Positions 55,093-63,669 are shown, counted from the first letter of the stretch. The stretch: 64,000 bases of DNA from Desmospora profundinema (GCF_031454155.1 NZ_JAVDQG010000007.1:124001-188000); one strand, 5' to 3'. Numbers and translations are program-made. The notes: generated by a model from the letters alone, not told the origin.

Positions 55093-56475
55093 CTAGTCGT
55101 TCTTCAGCTTTTGGTTCAACTTGCGAACATATTCACGCTTGGTCGTTTGCCGTTCCCGGGCAATCGCCAACGCCTCCGCCGGCACATCGTCGGTCACGGT
55201 GGAACCAGCCGCCACATAAGCTCCTTTACCCACAGTGACTGGAGCGATCAGGTTAACATTACAGCCGATAAATGCCCCATCCTCAATGATGGTGCGGTGC
55301 TTATGAAAACCGTCGTAATTGACGGTGAGAGCCCCGCAGCCCACATTGACATCTTCCCCTACATCCGCATCTCCCACATATCCCAAGTGGGAAACCTTGC
55401 TTCCTTTACCCAACCGCGCCTTTTTCATATCGACGAAGCAACCCACTTTACTCTGTTCTTCGAGATGAGAGCCGGGGCGGATATAAGCAAAAGGCCCGAC
55501 AGCGACATGGTCGTCCACCCGGCTTTTCTGAATCACCGATTGGCGAATCACGGCTTCAGTGCCCACTTCCACATCGGTCAGGTCTGTGTTTGGTCCGATT
55601 ACACATCCTTCCCCGATCCGGGTGTTCCCTCGCAGGATGGTACCGGGTTCAATCACCGTATCGGCACCGATGGTCACATCGGCATCGATATACGTGGCGG
55701 CAGGATCGACCACCGTCACTCCATCCATCATGAGTTGTTCCAGGATGCGCTGGCGCATGATTTGTTCAGCCTGGGCCAATTGAACCCGATTGTTGATGCC
55801 CTGAGCCTCTTCATGGTCCTCCATCTGTTGCGCCCCTACCGCTTCACTCTGGCTGCCCAAAACATGGATGACATCGGGAAGGTAATACTCTCCTTGCGCA
55901 TTGTTATTGTCCACTTGTGAAAGCGCCTTCCATAATTTCCGATTATCAAAACAAAAAGTCCCGGTATTCACTTCCGTAATCTCCCGTTCCGCAGGTGTGG
56001 CATCTTTATGCTCCACCACACGGACTACATGGCCGTCCTCCCGGCGAATCACCCGGCCATAGCCAGCTGGATTCGGAAGATCTGCCGTCAGTATGGTGGC
56101 CGCCGACCGATTTTTCCGATGAGCCTCAACCAGTTTGGACAAGGTATCAGCGGTAAACAGGGGATGATCCCCGTTCAGCACCAGAGTGGTTCCTTCCGCA
56201 TCCGATAAGAATGCTTCCGCTTGCATCACAGCGTGGGCAGTGCCCAGTTGCTCCTCCTGCCGGGCAAATTTCACCCTGTCTCCGAGATGGCCTTGGACAG
56301 ACTCGGCATCATGGCCGATGACGACCACCGTCTCCGCCACCCCTATTTTTTCTAATGTATCGACGATGTGATCAATGATGGGCTTTCCACAAACCGGGTG
56401 CAGCACCTTGTGCTTTCGGGACTTCATTCGGGTCCCCTTCCCCGCGGCCAAGACGACAGCATACATTTTTTCCAT
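55093..56475 (-). CDS. glmU: Bifunctional GlcNAc-1-P uridyltransferase/glucosamine-1-P acetyltransferase
   Basis: 460 residues. Nucleotidyltransferase half starts MYAVVLAAGKGTRMKSRKHK, with LVLNGDHPLFTADTLSKL; the acetyltransferase half is a left-handed beta-helix from about residue 250 (hexapeptides such as IGADTVIEPGTILRGNTRI) with KVSHLGYVGDADVGEDVNVG. It makes UDP-GlcNAc for wall synthesis. ATG at 56475. It has its own promoter after the spoVG terminator. Confidence 0.97.
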   Translation of the reverse strand: MEKMYAVVLAAGKGTRMKSRKHKVLHPVCGKPIIDHIVDTLEKIGVAETVVVIGHDAESVQGHLGDRVKFARQEEQLGTAHAVMQAEAFLSDAEGTTLVLNGDHPLFTADTLSKLVEAHRKNRSAATILTADLPNPAGYGRVIRREDGHVVRVVEHKDATPAEREITEVNTGTFCFDNRKLWKALSQVDNNNAQGEYYLPDVIHVLGSQSEAVGAQQMEDHEEAQGINNRVQLAQAEQIMRQRILEQLMMDGVTVVDPAATYIDADVTIGADTVIEPGTILRGNTRIGEGCVIGPNTDLTDVEVGTEAVIRQSVIQKSRVDDHVAVGPFAYIRPGSHLEEQSKVGCFVDMKKARLGKGSKVSHLGYVGDADVGEDVNVGCGALTVNYDGFHKHRTIIEDGAFIGCNVNLIAPVTVGKGAYVAAGSTVTDDVPAEALAIARERQTTKREYVRKLNQKLKND

Positions 56476-56609
56476 GGCGTGAAGCACCCCCGCTGTTCCC
56501 AGTGCCCCATCTCGGTCATTTCGTTCTGCTTTCTCTCCCCCTTCCTATCGGGAGAGAGAAAACGAGATCTAGTTTGGAAGGTGGGACACTAGCAAAAACT
56601 CCACAACCG

Positions 56610-56638
56610 ACTATATCCCAAAGCCTGGTGGAATGCAA
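56610..56638 (-). promoter_or_regulatory. glmU promoter
   Basis: Minus strand TTGCAT, 17-base spacer, TATAGT, about 130 bases before glmU. The leader contains an imperfect hairpin (CTCTCTCCC and GGGAGAGA near 56530-56560). The gap 56476-56829 holds no gene. Confidence 0.55.
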
Positions 56639-56705
56639 CAATGTCGGGTGGAAATGAATTTCCAGTCCATCCAGCTGATAGAAACAGTGGTAGAGAAGTT
56701 TCTAC

Positions 56706-56737
56706 GAAAACGGGGATCCCTGCCTGGGATCCCCGTT
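56706..56737 (-). terminator. Terminator of spoVG
   Basis: AACGGGGATCCC and its complement around a five-base loop, then TTTTCG on the minus strand. Confidence 0.85.
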
Positions 56738-56829
56738 CGGTGTAAGTCTTCAGTCGCGCCTTTTCCCCCGGCATATGGGACAAAGGCTCTTCATTTTCTT
56801 CCCGCGTGAAATCCCGCCCGCCCGACGGA

Positions 56830-57123
56830 TCAGGAAGCACTCCCGCCCAGGGCGGAGCCCAGCTCATCGTCACCCGCACGGTGATACTCTTCCAATACTG
56901 CCATCTCGATCTTCTCCCGGGAATCGGGTGAAATCGGGTGGGCGATATCCCGAAATTCACCATCCGGCCTCCGCTTGCTGGGCATCGCCACGAACATTCC
57001 GTTATTGCCATCGATCACCCGAATATCGTGAACCACGAATTCCTCGTCGATGGTGATGGAAGCGATGGCGCGCATCCGCCCTTCACGGCTCACTCGCCGC
57101 AATCGCACATCCGTAATTTCCAA
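56830..57123 (-). CDS. spoVG: Septation/sporulation regulator SpoVG
   Basis: 97 residues. [40 protein letters not shown] and [17 protein letters not shown] are the SpoVG core. An RNA- or DNA-binding regulator of septation and virulence-type genes in relatives. TTG start at 57123. A sigma-H promoter lies upstream. Confidence 0.96.
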   Translation of the reverse strand: MEITDVRLRRVSREGRMRAIASITIDEEFVVHDIRVIDGNNGMFVAMPSKRRPDGEFRDIAHPISPDSREKIEMAVLEEYHRAGDDELGSALGGSAS

Positions 57124-57163
57124 CCTGCTTCACCACCCATTTCCAGAGATGATGTCACTCCTT

Positions 57164-57190
57164 CTATTCCACATGGATGATGAAACTCCT
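57164..57190 (-). promoter_or_regulatory. Sigma-H promoter of spoVG
   Basis: Minus strand AGGAGTTT, then 12 bases, then GGAATAG, matching the AGGAWWT / GAAT sigma-H pattern and closely resembling the B. subtilis spoVG promoter. Confidence 0.72.
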
Positions 57191-57219
57191 TCCACTTGTT
57201 CCCCTATTTTCGGATTTTT

Positions 57220-57594
57220 TCATTTCTTCACGGCGATTGCTTCCATTTCCACCCGTGCTCCCTTGGGAAGTGCCGCCACTTGTACACAAGAACGGGCCGG
57301 TAGGTGGGATTCAAAAAAGGACCCGTACACATGATTGACCGCCTGAAAATCATTCATATCTGTCAAAAATATCGTGGTTTTCACCACATGCTCCCGATCC
57401 GATCCCGCCGCTTCTAAAACAGCCGACAGGTTTTTCAGCACTTGACGCGTTTCCGCTTCGATGTCCCCTTTTACCAAATCACCCTCCGGCGTCAAGGGGA
57501 TTTGCCCGGAAGTAAAAATCCACTGGTCCACTTCCACCGCTTGGTTATACGGTCCGATCGCCTGGGGAGCATGTTCCGTCTTGATTGTATTCAT
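57220..57594 (-). CDS. ridA: Enamine/imine deaminase RidA (YabJ)
   Basis: 124 residues. The Rid core is present: APQAIGPYNQAVEVDQWIFT, GQIPLTPEGDLV, and the active-site Arg in LPARSCVQVAALPKGARVEM. It hydrolyses reactive 2-aminoacrylate. One base after the purR stop, as in the purR-yabJ unit of B. subtilis. Confidence 0.95.
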   Translation of the reverse strand: MNTIKTEHAPQAIGPYNQAVEVDQWIFTSGQIPLTPEGDLVKGDIEAETRQVLKNLSAVLEAAGSDREHVVKTTIFLTDMNDFQAVNHVYGSFFESHLPARSCVQVAALPKGARVEMEAIAVKK

Positions 57595-57595
57595 C

Positions 57596-58420
57596 TCAAT
57601 CCCTCCCGTGGAATAAGGTTCCCATCTTCACCCGAATACGTCGCTCTCTTACATCCACTTCATCAACAGTGGCAAGGGAAATGTAATCGTCGACCAACCG
57701 TTCTTCCGCCCGGCTTTCCGCCATCACCCCGACACCCACCACTTCCGCACGAAACTCTTCCAGCAGGTCAAACATCCCGCGTACCGTTCCCCCCGCCTTC
57801 ATAAAATCATCGATAATAAGGGTTCTGGCTCCTTCCTGCAAGCTGCGCCGGGAGAGGGAAAGGCTGCCCAGTCGTTTGCTCGAACCGGAGACCGTATTGA
57901 TGGTGACAACGGAACCTTCCGTGATCCGGCTGTCCCTCCGCACAATGGCCACAGGCACGCCCAGTTGGCCCGCTGTTGCATAAGCGAGGGGGATTCCTTT
58001 GGTTTCAACGGTAACCACCGCATCCACCCGCCGATCATGGAAGACCGTGGCAAATATGCAACCGATATCCCGAACAAGAGCCGTGTCACCCAATAAGTCC
58101 GACAGGTACAAGTATCCTCCGGGAAGAATGCGGGCAGGGTTTTGTAATTCTCCGCACAGACGTTCCGACAGCTTCCGCGCCCGCTCATCTGAAATCCGGG
58201 GAATAAACCGGATGCCTCCCGCTGCCCCCGAAACGGTTTCCAGCATCCCCTCCCCCTCTTCCCGAAACACATCATGAACAATGGCCAAGTCCTCGCTGAT
58301 GGAGGACTTGGCCGCTTGATAGCGCTCAGCAAAGGTGCTAAGAGGGATGAGGCGATGCGGGTGGCTCATGAGCTGTTGGGTCATGTCCACCAGCCGTGCG
58401 CTCCGCTTCCACTTTTTCAT
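57596..58420 (-). CDS. purR: Purine operon repressor PurR
   Basis: 274 residues. N-terminal winged helix (RSARLVDMTQQLMSHPHRLI, YQAAKSSISEDLAIV) and a phosphoribosyltransferase-like domain with the PRPP motif LIIDDFMKAGGTVRGMFDLL. PRPP binding lifts repression. ATG at 58420 has GGGGGG six bases upstream. First gene of the purR-ridA pair. Confidence 0.95.
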   Translation of the reverse strand: MKKWKRSARLVDMTQQLMSHPHRLIPLSTFAERYQAAKSSISEDLAIVHDVFREEGEGMLETVSGAAGGIRFIPRISDERARKLSERLCGELQNPARILPGGYLYLSDLLGDTALVRDIGCIFATVFHDRRVDAVVTVETKGIPLAYATAGQLGVPVAIVRRDSRITEGSVVTINTVSGSSKRLGSLSLSRRSLQEGARTLIIDDFMKAGGTVRGMFDLLEEFRAEVVGVGVMAESRAEERLVDDYISLATVDEVDVRERRIRVKMGTLFHGRD

Positions 58421-58460
58421 CCAAAGCCCCCCAAAATCCGAATGGTTTGCGAAAAATATA

Positions 58461-59351
58461 TCACTTTGTACGGATTTGATCAAGTGGAAGACCTTCCAGC
58501 CCGCCCATCATCCGAACGGCATACACTTGCCGGCAAAATCCACGCAAACCGTTTACCACACGCCGCGCCAACGATTCTCGACTGACCAATCCAAAAACGG
58601 TCGGACCGCTTCCGGACATGAGCACCCCTTCCGCTCCAAATGCGGACATCCGTTCTTTGATTCTGGCCACTTTGGGATACGCGGTCAGGGTCACTTGTTC
58701 CAACACATTGGAAAGATGATGGCATACTCCATGAAAGTTCCGCGTTTCCAATGCCTGTACCATCGCGTCCAGATCGGGACGCTCCTGTTTGTGATCCAAA
58801 TTCAGGGCGCCGAACACTTCTGCCGTAGATACGCCGTGCTGCGGCTTGGCCAATACCACCCAGCAAGGCGGCGGCGGAGCGATCGGGGTTAAATCCTCTC
58901 CACGCCCCCGTGCGATCGCGGTTCCCCCCCTGACACAAAAAGGGACATCGGAACCCAACTCCAGGCCCAATTCAGCCAATTCCTCCATTGTCAAGCCCAG
59001 ATCCCAAAGCTGATTCAGCCCTTTTAAAGTGGCAGCCGCGTCGCTGCTGCCCCCGGCCAATCCCGCAGCCACCGGAATTTTTTTATGAATCACAATATGG
59101 ATCCCTTTATTAACGGAAAACCGCTGTTTGACCAAAGCGGCGGCCCGATAGGCGAGGTTTCTGTCATCAAAGGGAACAAAACCGGAGGTGCTCTCCAGCT
59201 GAATCCCTTGGCTCGTCTCGGTCAGATCAATCCGATCCGCCAGATCGATGGTAGTCATCACCATTTCCAACTCATGGTATCCATCCGGTCGTTTATGTAG
59301 AACATCCAGTGTCAAATTGATTTTAGCCGGTGCTTTCACGGAGATATCCAA
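58461..59351 (-). CDS. ispE: 4-diphosphocytidyl-2-C-methyl-D-erythritol kinase
   Basis: 296 residues from the TTG at 59351, which has AGGGGGG eight bases upstream and gives the normal start [24 protein letters not shown] motifs: [20 protein letters not shown] for ATP and the C-terminal [13 protein letters not shown] step of the MEP isoprenoid route. It lies between sspF and purR as in B. subtilis. Confidence 0.95.
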   Translation of the reverse strand: MDISVKAPAKINLTLDVLHKRPDGYHELEMVMTTIDLADRIDLTETSQGIQLESTSGFVPFDDRNLAYRAAALVKQRFSVNKGIHIVIHKKIPVAAGLAGGSSDAAATLKGLNQLWDLGLTMEELAELGLELGSDVPFCVRGGTAIARGRGEDLTPIAPPPPCWVVLAKPQHGVSTAEVFGALNLDHKQERPDLDAMVQALETRNFHGVCHHLSNVLEQVTLTAYPKVARIKERMSAFGAEGVLMSGSGPTVFGLVSRESLARRVVNGLRGFCRQVYAVRMMGGLEGLPLDQIRTK

Positions 59352-59498
59352 CGAGATTGCCCCCCTGTCTGCCACCTGTGCTCCATTCTCCGCATGGTTT
59401 CTTTTCCCAGGTGGGGAAAAGCTGGCTTTACTATTGTAACATGTGCCTATCCCCCGTGAAAGCGGAACCGAGGGCAACTCATGCTGAATCGGTCAAAC

Positions 59499-59525
59499 CA
59501 AAAAGCCGGGGCATCATGCCCCGGC
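59499..59525 (-). terminator. Terminator of sspF
   Basis: GCCGGGGC and its perfect complement around five bases, then TTTTTG on the minus strand, 15 bases after the stop. Confidence 0.9.
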
Positions 59526-59539
59526 CCGCCTGTGTTCCG

Positions 59540-59710
59540 TTATCGTTCGGTCATGCGCTCTTCGGCCAGCTGAATCGCCCGTTTAACCATGTTTCCGGCG
59601 TCCCGTGCTTTGATTCCACCCCAGCCTTCCTGTTGCACGACATCATAAAATCCCAGTTCCTTGGCCAGTTCGACTTTCAATGCATCCGACATGACACCGC
59701 GTCGCGCCAA
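59540..59710 (-). CDS. sspF: Small acid-soluble spore protein, alpha/beta-like SspF
   Basis: 56 residues from the TTG at 59710 (AAAGGAGG six or seven bases upstream). [40 protein letters not shown] match SspF, a minor spore DNA-binding protein. Forespore expression is supported by the upstream promoter. Confidence 0.94.
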   Translation of the reverse strand: MARRGVMSDALKVELAKELGFYDVVQQEGWGGIKARDAGNMVKRAIQLAEERMTER

Positions 59711-59747
59711 TGGGATTCCTCCTTTTGATGAAAACACAGGCACCCAT

Positions 59748-59776
59748 TAGTATGATCGTTCCTGCCGAGGGTATCC
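59748..59776 (-). promoter_or_regulatory. Sigma-G promoter of sspF
   Basis: Minus strand GGATA, 17-base spacer, CATACTA, the forespore pattern. It begins at the 3' end of nrdB. Confidence 0.7.
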
Positions 59777-59780
59777 CCGT

Positions 59781-60821
59781 TTACAATTCGTCAAACCCGT
59801 TGGCATCTGACACCTTGGTGTACTGGCGCGACTTTCCTTCAAAGAAGTCCTGTTTTCCGCTGTTGACATCCTCGTATGCAAGAATCCAGCGCATGGGGTT
59901 TTGCCGATATCCCGGAAAAGGCGGTTCCGCCCCCAGCTCCCGTACACGCTTATTCGCCATAAACCGGATGTAAGCATCCAACTCCTCCGGTCCAATTCCA
60001 GGAAAACGGTCCCCCAGGATATATCGCCCCCACCGAATTTCTAATTCCGCCGCTCGCCGGAAGGTTTCCGTAACAAAGGCACGGGTGTCGTCGGTATCCA
60101 ATTCCGGCCGTTCCGCCAACAGCTCCTTGAAAATCTGTACAAACAAACGGACATGGAGCTGTTCATCCCGGTTGATGTAGTTGATCATGGTGGAGGTGGC
60201 TACCATCTTTTGATTGCGGGCGAGGTTGTAAAAGAACGCGAAACCGGAATAGAAATTTAAGCCCTCCAGGATGACGTCGTACACGATGGACTCCATCAAG
60301 GTACGAGGAGTCGGGTTTTCCACAAACGCTTCATACCCCTGAGCGATGAAATCGTTCCGTTCCCGCAATACCTCGTCCGTCTTCCAATATTCGAAGATAC
60401 GGTCCTGTTCCCGTTTATCCACCAAGGATGACAATACATACGAATACGACTGGTTATGGACGACTTCCTGAAAGGAGAGAACCGCCATCAAAGCGGATAA
60501 ACTGGAATCCGTCAAGTAATCCGCCACCCGGGAGGAGTAGTCGGTTTGGATGGAATCGAGAAACGCCAGCAATCCGATGATCCGTTTAAAAGCAAAGCGT
60601 TCGTCTTCACTCAGATCCTTCCAATGCTTCACGTCTTCCGCCATATTGATTTCAAAAGGGGTCCAAAAATGAGCCAGCATGTTTTTGTAAAGCGGATAGG
60701 CCCACGGAAAACGGCAGTCGTCCCAGTTAAGCACATTGGAAGAGCGTCCTCCCACGATGCCGGTGCTGGCATTGGGAGCTGTTACATCATACAGCTTTCG
60801 CTTCGGCAATTGGACTTCCAT
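59781..60821 (-). CDS. nrdB: Ribonucleotide reductase small subunit, class I
   Basis: 346 residues. Ferritin-like diiron protein: metal ligands in FLDSIQTDYSS, SFQEVVHNQSYSYVL, VILEGLNFYSGFAF and NRDEQLHVRLF. The Tyr four residues after the ligand His (HNQSY) is the radical position, so a tyrosyl-radical enzyme is likely. ATG at 60821 after AAAGGGG. It follows nrdA by 16 bases; both are absent from this place in B. subtilis. Confidence 0.93.
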   Translation of the reverse strand: MEVQLPKRKLYDVTAPNASTGIVGGRSSNVLNWDDCRFPWAYPLYKNMLAHFWTPFEINMAEDVKHWKDLSEDERFAFKRIIGLLAFLDSIQTDYSSRVADYLTDSSLSALMAVLSFQEVVHNQSYSYVLSSLVDKREQDRIFEYWKTDEVLRERNDFIAQGYEAFVENPTPRTLMESIVYDVILEGLNFYSGFAFFYNLARNQKMVATSTMINYINRDEQLHVRLFVQIFKELLAERPELDTDDTRAFVTETFRRAAELEIRWGRYILGDRFPGIGPEELDAYIRFMANKRVRELGAEPPFPGYRQNPMRWILAYEDVNSGKQDFFEGKSRQYTKVSDANGFDEL

Positions 60822-60837
60822 CGTTTTACCCCTTTCA

Positions 60838-63078
60838 TCAGGATGAGCAACTTTCACAATCGTCGTACTGGGACGAAGTGGAACGGGTATAGTAAGTGGT
60901 CTTGACGCCGGATTGCCAAGCGGTTAGATGAAGTTCCAACAACTCCTTGGCACGGACATCATGTTTCACATATAGATTGAAAGACTGGGACTGATCGATA
61001 TGACGCTGACGGGCCACCAACTGGCGCAGGCTCCAGCGGGGGTCGATCTCATGGGCGGGTTTGTACACCCATGCCGTCCGCGGGCTGAGATCAGGGGCCG
61101 TCACCGGAATCTTGTAGTTTTTCTTCTCTTCGCTGTATTCCTGACGGAATACCGGATCGATGGATGCGGTGCTGCCTGCGATGACAGAGGTGCTGGCGTT
61201 GGGTGCCACCGCCAGCAGGTATCCGTTGCGAAGCCCGTGGTAGTGAACGTCTTCCGCCAATCGCTGCCAACGGTGAGAAGAATAGTTGCGACGCCGGATC
61301 CAGGCTCCTGTATCCCATTCACTTCCCTTGAACAACGGGTACGCCCCTTTTTCCCGGGCCAGCTCCATCGAAGCGCGAATGGTTTGGTAAGCGATCTCCT
61401 CATATAATTCATCCGCCAAGGCGACGCCTTCCTCCGATTCCCACGGAATTCCCTTTAAGGCCAACAGGTGGTGCCAACCAAATGTGCCCAGTCCCACCGC
61501 CCGATAGCGTTTGTTGGTGCGGCTTGCCTGCAACACCTCCAGCGTGTTCAGGTCGATCACATTGTCCAGCATTCGAACCTGGATTGGAATGAGGCGCTCC
61601 AGCACCCCGTCCGGCACCGCCCGTCCCAGGTTGATGGAAGACAAGTTGCAGACGACGAAATCACCCGGTTCTTTGGTGATTAGGATTTTCCCGTCTTCCA
61701 GCTGTTCCTCGATCACCCGGGTAGGAGACTGATTCTGGGTGATCTCCGTACACAAGTTGGAGGAGTAGATCATACCGGCGTGCTTATTGGGGTTTTCCCG
61801 GTTTACTTCATCCCGGTAGAAAAGATACGGGGTTCCCGTTTCCAATTGGGAGATGAGCACCCGCTTCATCACTTCAATCGCCGGAACCTTCTCCTTGGAA
61901 AGGCCGGGGTGCTCGATACAAGCCTGGTACCGCTTGCGAAACGTTCCTTCTCCCCGCTTCTCATCGTAGCTGTCCTCCAACGACCACCCCATCAAGCGCC
62001 GCACCTCATGGGGATCAAACAGATACCAATCCCCTCTCTCCTCCACTTTTTCCATAAAGAGATCAGGAACGCAGACCCCGGTAAACAGATCATGGGTTCG
62101 CAAACGTTCGTCCCCGTTGTTCAGTTTCGCATCCAGGAAAGCAAAAATATCACGGTGCCACACATCCAGATAAACGGCGATGGAGCCCTGTCGTTGACCC
62201 AGCTGGTCTACGCTGACCGCCGTGTTGTTCAACTGTTTCATCCAGGGAAGAACACCGGAAGAAACCCCCTGAAAACCCCGGATATCACTGCCGCGAGCCC
62301 TGATTTTGCCCAGATAGACACCAATCCCGCCGCCGCCCTTGGACAACGTGGCCACATCCGTGTTGGTATCGTAAATACCCCGCAGAGAATCATCTACCGT
62401 GTCGATAAAGCAGGAAGAGAGCTGACCAAACGCTTTGCCGGCATTCGCCAGCGTCGGAGTAGCCACAGTCATATATAAATGACTCAGTGCCCAGTATGTT
62501 TCCCGCACCCGATCCAACCGCCGGTCCGCCCTTTCATGGGCCATCAACACCATCGCGATCACCATCAACCGCTCCTGGGGCAGCTCCATCACTGCTCCTT
62601 CGTGTGACCGCGCCAAATAACGATCCGCCAATGTGCGAAGCCCCACGTATGTAAACAACTGATCCCGCTCCGGTCGGATCTCCCGGCCGAGTGTCAAAAT
62701 CTCCTCATGGGAGTAGTTCTTCGTCAACAGGGGGGAATAGATCTCTTTATCCGTCAATGTATGAATTAAATCCGCAAAGGGGCCGTAGGGGTTCTTATCC
62801 GGATCGTACCCGCGATAGGCTCCAGCCAATCGGTACAGGTGGGAGGCATAGAGGCGGGAAGCGACAAACGTCCAGTCCGGAGCTTCCCGTCGAATCTCTT
62901 CCAGCGCATGCAAAATCAGCCCTTGTGTCCACTCCTCTTCATCCAGCCCTTGTTGGCTCAGCTTTTCCGCTCGGCTTAGGAAAACTTCCGCGTCCAGGCC
63001 CGGATGATTGGCCAAAATCCTGCGCAGCGCATCCATCCTCGCTTCCATCGTCTCCTGTTCCACCGATAACGTCGCCAT
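60838..63078 (-). CDS. nrdA: Ribonucleotide reductase large subunit, class I
   Basis: 746 residues with no N-terminal ATP-cone. The three active-site cysteines are visible: LSSCFIDTVDDS, the thiyl Cys in YSSNLCTEITQNQ, and VVCNLSSINLGR. The C-terminus ends YDDCESCSS, the redox pair fed by a thioredoxin or glutaredoxin. Lack of the ATP-cone suggests overall activity is not set by dATP in the usual way. ATG at 63078 lies only 42 bases after a terminator that ends a cobalamin riboswitch leader. Confidence 0.94.
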   Translation of the reverse strand: MATLSVEQETMEARMDALRRILANHPGLDAEVFLSRAEKLSQQGLDEEEWTQGLILHALEEIRREAPDWTFVASRLYASHLYRLAGAYRGYDPDKNPYGPFADLIHTLTDKEIYSPLLTKNYSHEEILTLGREIRPERDQLFTYVGLRTLADRYLARSHEGAVMELPQERLMVIAMVLMAHERADRRLDRVRETYWALSHLYMTVATPTLANAGKAFGQLSSCFIDTVDDSLRGIYDTNTDVATLSKGGGGIGVYLGKIRARGSDIRGFQGVSSGVLPWMKQLNNTAVSVDQLGQRQGSIAVYLDVWHRDIFAFLDAKLNNGDERLRTHDLFTGVCVPDLFMEKVEERGDWYLFDPHEVRRLMGWSLEDSYDEKRGEGTFRKRYQACIEHPGLSKEKVPAIEVMKRVLISQLETGTPYLFYRDEVNRENPNKHAGMIYSSNLCTEITQNQSPTRVIEEQLEDGKILITKEPGDFVVCNLSSINLGRAVPDGVLERLIPIQVRMLDNVIDLNTLEVLQASRTNKRYRAVGLGTFGWHHLLALKGIPWESEEGVALADELYEEIAYQTIRASMELAREKGAYPLFKGSEWDTGAWIRRRNYSSHRWQRLAEDVHYHGLRNGYLLAVAPNASTSVIAGSTASIDPVFRQEYSEEKKNYKIPVTAPDLSPRTAWVYKPAHEIDPRWSLRQLVARQRHIDQSQSFNLYVKHDVRAKELLELHLTAWQSGVKTTYYTRSTSSQYDDCESCSS

Positions 63079-63119
63079 AATGGCAGGCCACCCTTTCCAT
63101 TGAGAGATTGCGGGCCATG

Positions 63120-63146
63120 AAAAAACCACCCGCCAGGGGGGGGTGG
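63120..63146 (-). terminator. Conditional terminator in the nrdAB leader
   Basis: CCACCC and GGGTGG around nine bases, then TTTTTT on the minus strand, 42 bases before the nrdA ATG. Lying after the riboswitch and before the gene, it is the likely expression platform. Confidence 0.72.
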
Positions 63147-63289
63147 AAAAACGGCAAATTAGGATACAGGCGCGAGTGGTCCATGTGGAACCCGGTGCCG
63201 CCTACCACATAGAGAGCACACCAAAAACGCCATCCATCAAATGCCGTTTCCACTCTCAACCCCCGAAGAATAGAAACGTACCGTGGATT

Positions 63290-63585
63290 GGGCAGGTCTA
63301 CTGGCTCATGCTTCCTCCTACTCCGAGCCTTCCCACACCCTGGGACGTGTCTGAACAATCCATAGGACAAGATTCCGGGCTGGTATGGCTGTCTTCGTTT
63401 CGTTGCAAAAAGCGCAAAGGCTCTCTGCCAGCCATACCAACCCTCCCTTGTTCTCATGGAAAAATAAATGACCAGACAGGCCCTAGGTAGGTGCAGTGGC
63501 GCATTCGTTTCGTCGGCATTCACAGTTGCGGGGACAGCCCCGGAATCGCACCGGGTTCCCTTTTCACCCTCGTCAGGGCACCCAT
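63290..63585 (-). ncRNA. Adenosylcobalamin riboswitch interrupted by a hairpin element
   Basis: On the minus strand the 5' part has GGTGAAAAGGGAACCCGGTG, then CCCCGCAACTGTGA and GCGCCACTGCACC (63490-63569), the textbook B12-riboswitch core. The 3' part has GGTGTGGGAAGGCTCGGAG and GAGCCAGTAGACCTGCC (63291-63340). The 145-base element 63341-63485 lies between CACTGCACC and GGTGTGGG, i.e. in a peripheral stem. Followed by a terminator before nrdA. AdoCbl would be expected to switch nrdAB off, as known for nrdAB of Streptomyces. Confidence 0.88.
63341..63485 (+). mobile_element. Hairpin element, short form, inside the riboswitch
   Basis: The most complete copy: left end TGGGACGTGTCTGAACAATCC, arms GGGCTGGTATGGCTG and CAGCCATACCAACCC (14 of 15), centre TTGCAAAAAGCGCAAAGG without the GCGAGAC module, then GGAAAAATAAATGACC and right end AGACAGGCCCTA. 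Outer ends match at most positions, giving TAGGGCSTGTCTGA when both are read inwards. Confidence 0.85.
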
Positions 63586-63587
63586 TT

Positions 63588-63634
63588 CCACAATATATAG
63601 TGTTTTTCTTGATGATATCATCAAAATGTATGGT
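63588..63634 (-). promoter_or_regulatory. NrdR box pair at the nrdAB promoter
   Basis: Minus strand ACACTATATATTGTGG (63588-63603) fits the NrdR consensus ACACWATATNTWGTGT at 15 of 16 positions. A weaker second site, ACCATACATTTTGATG (63619-63634), lies exactly 31 bases upstream, the usual pair spacing. Between them is a 16-bp perfect palindrome TTGATGATATCATCAA. The strong box covers the -10 region. Confidence 0.68.
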
Positions 63635-63669
63635 TCTATCCTATCGTATTCCCAGGGTCGATGCAATAA

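Noticed and set aside
63609-63624. Palindrome TTGATGATATCATCAA considered as an independent operator
   Set aside because: It lies between the two NrdR sites and could be chance AT-rich symmetry; listed only as part of that feature.
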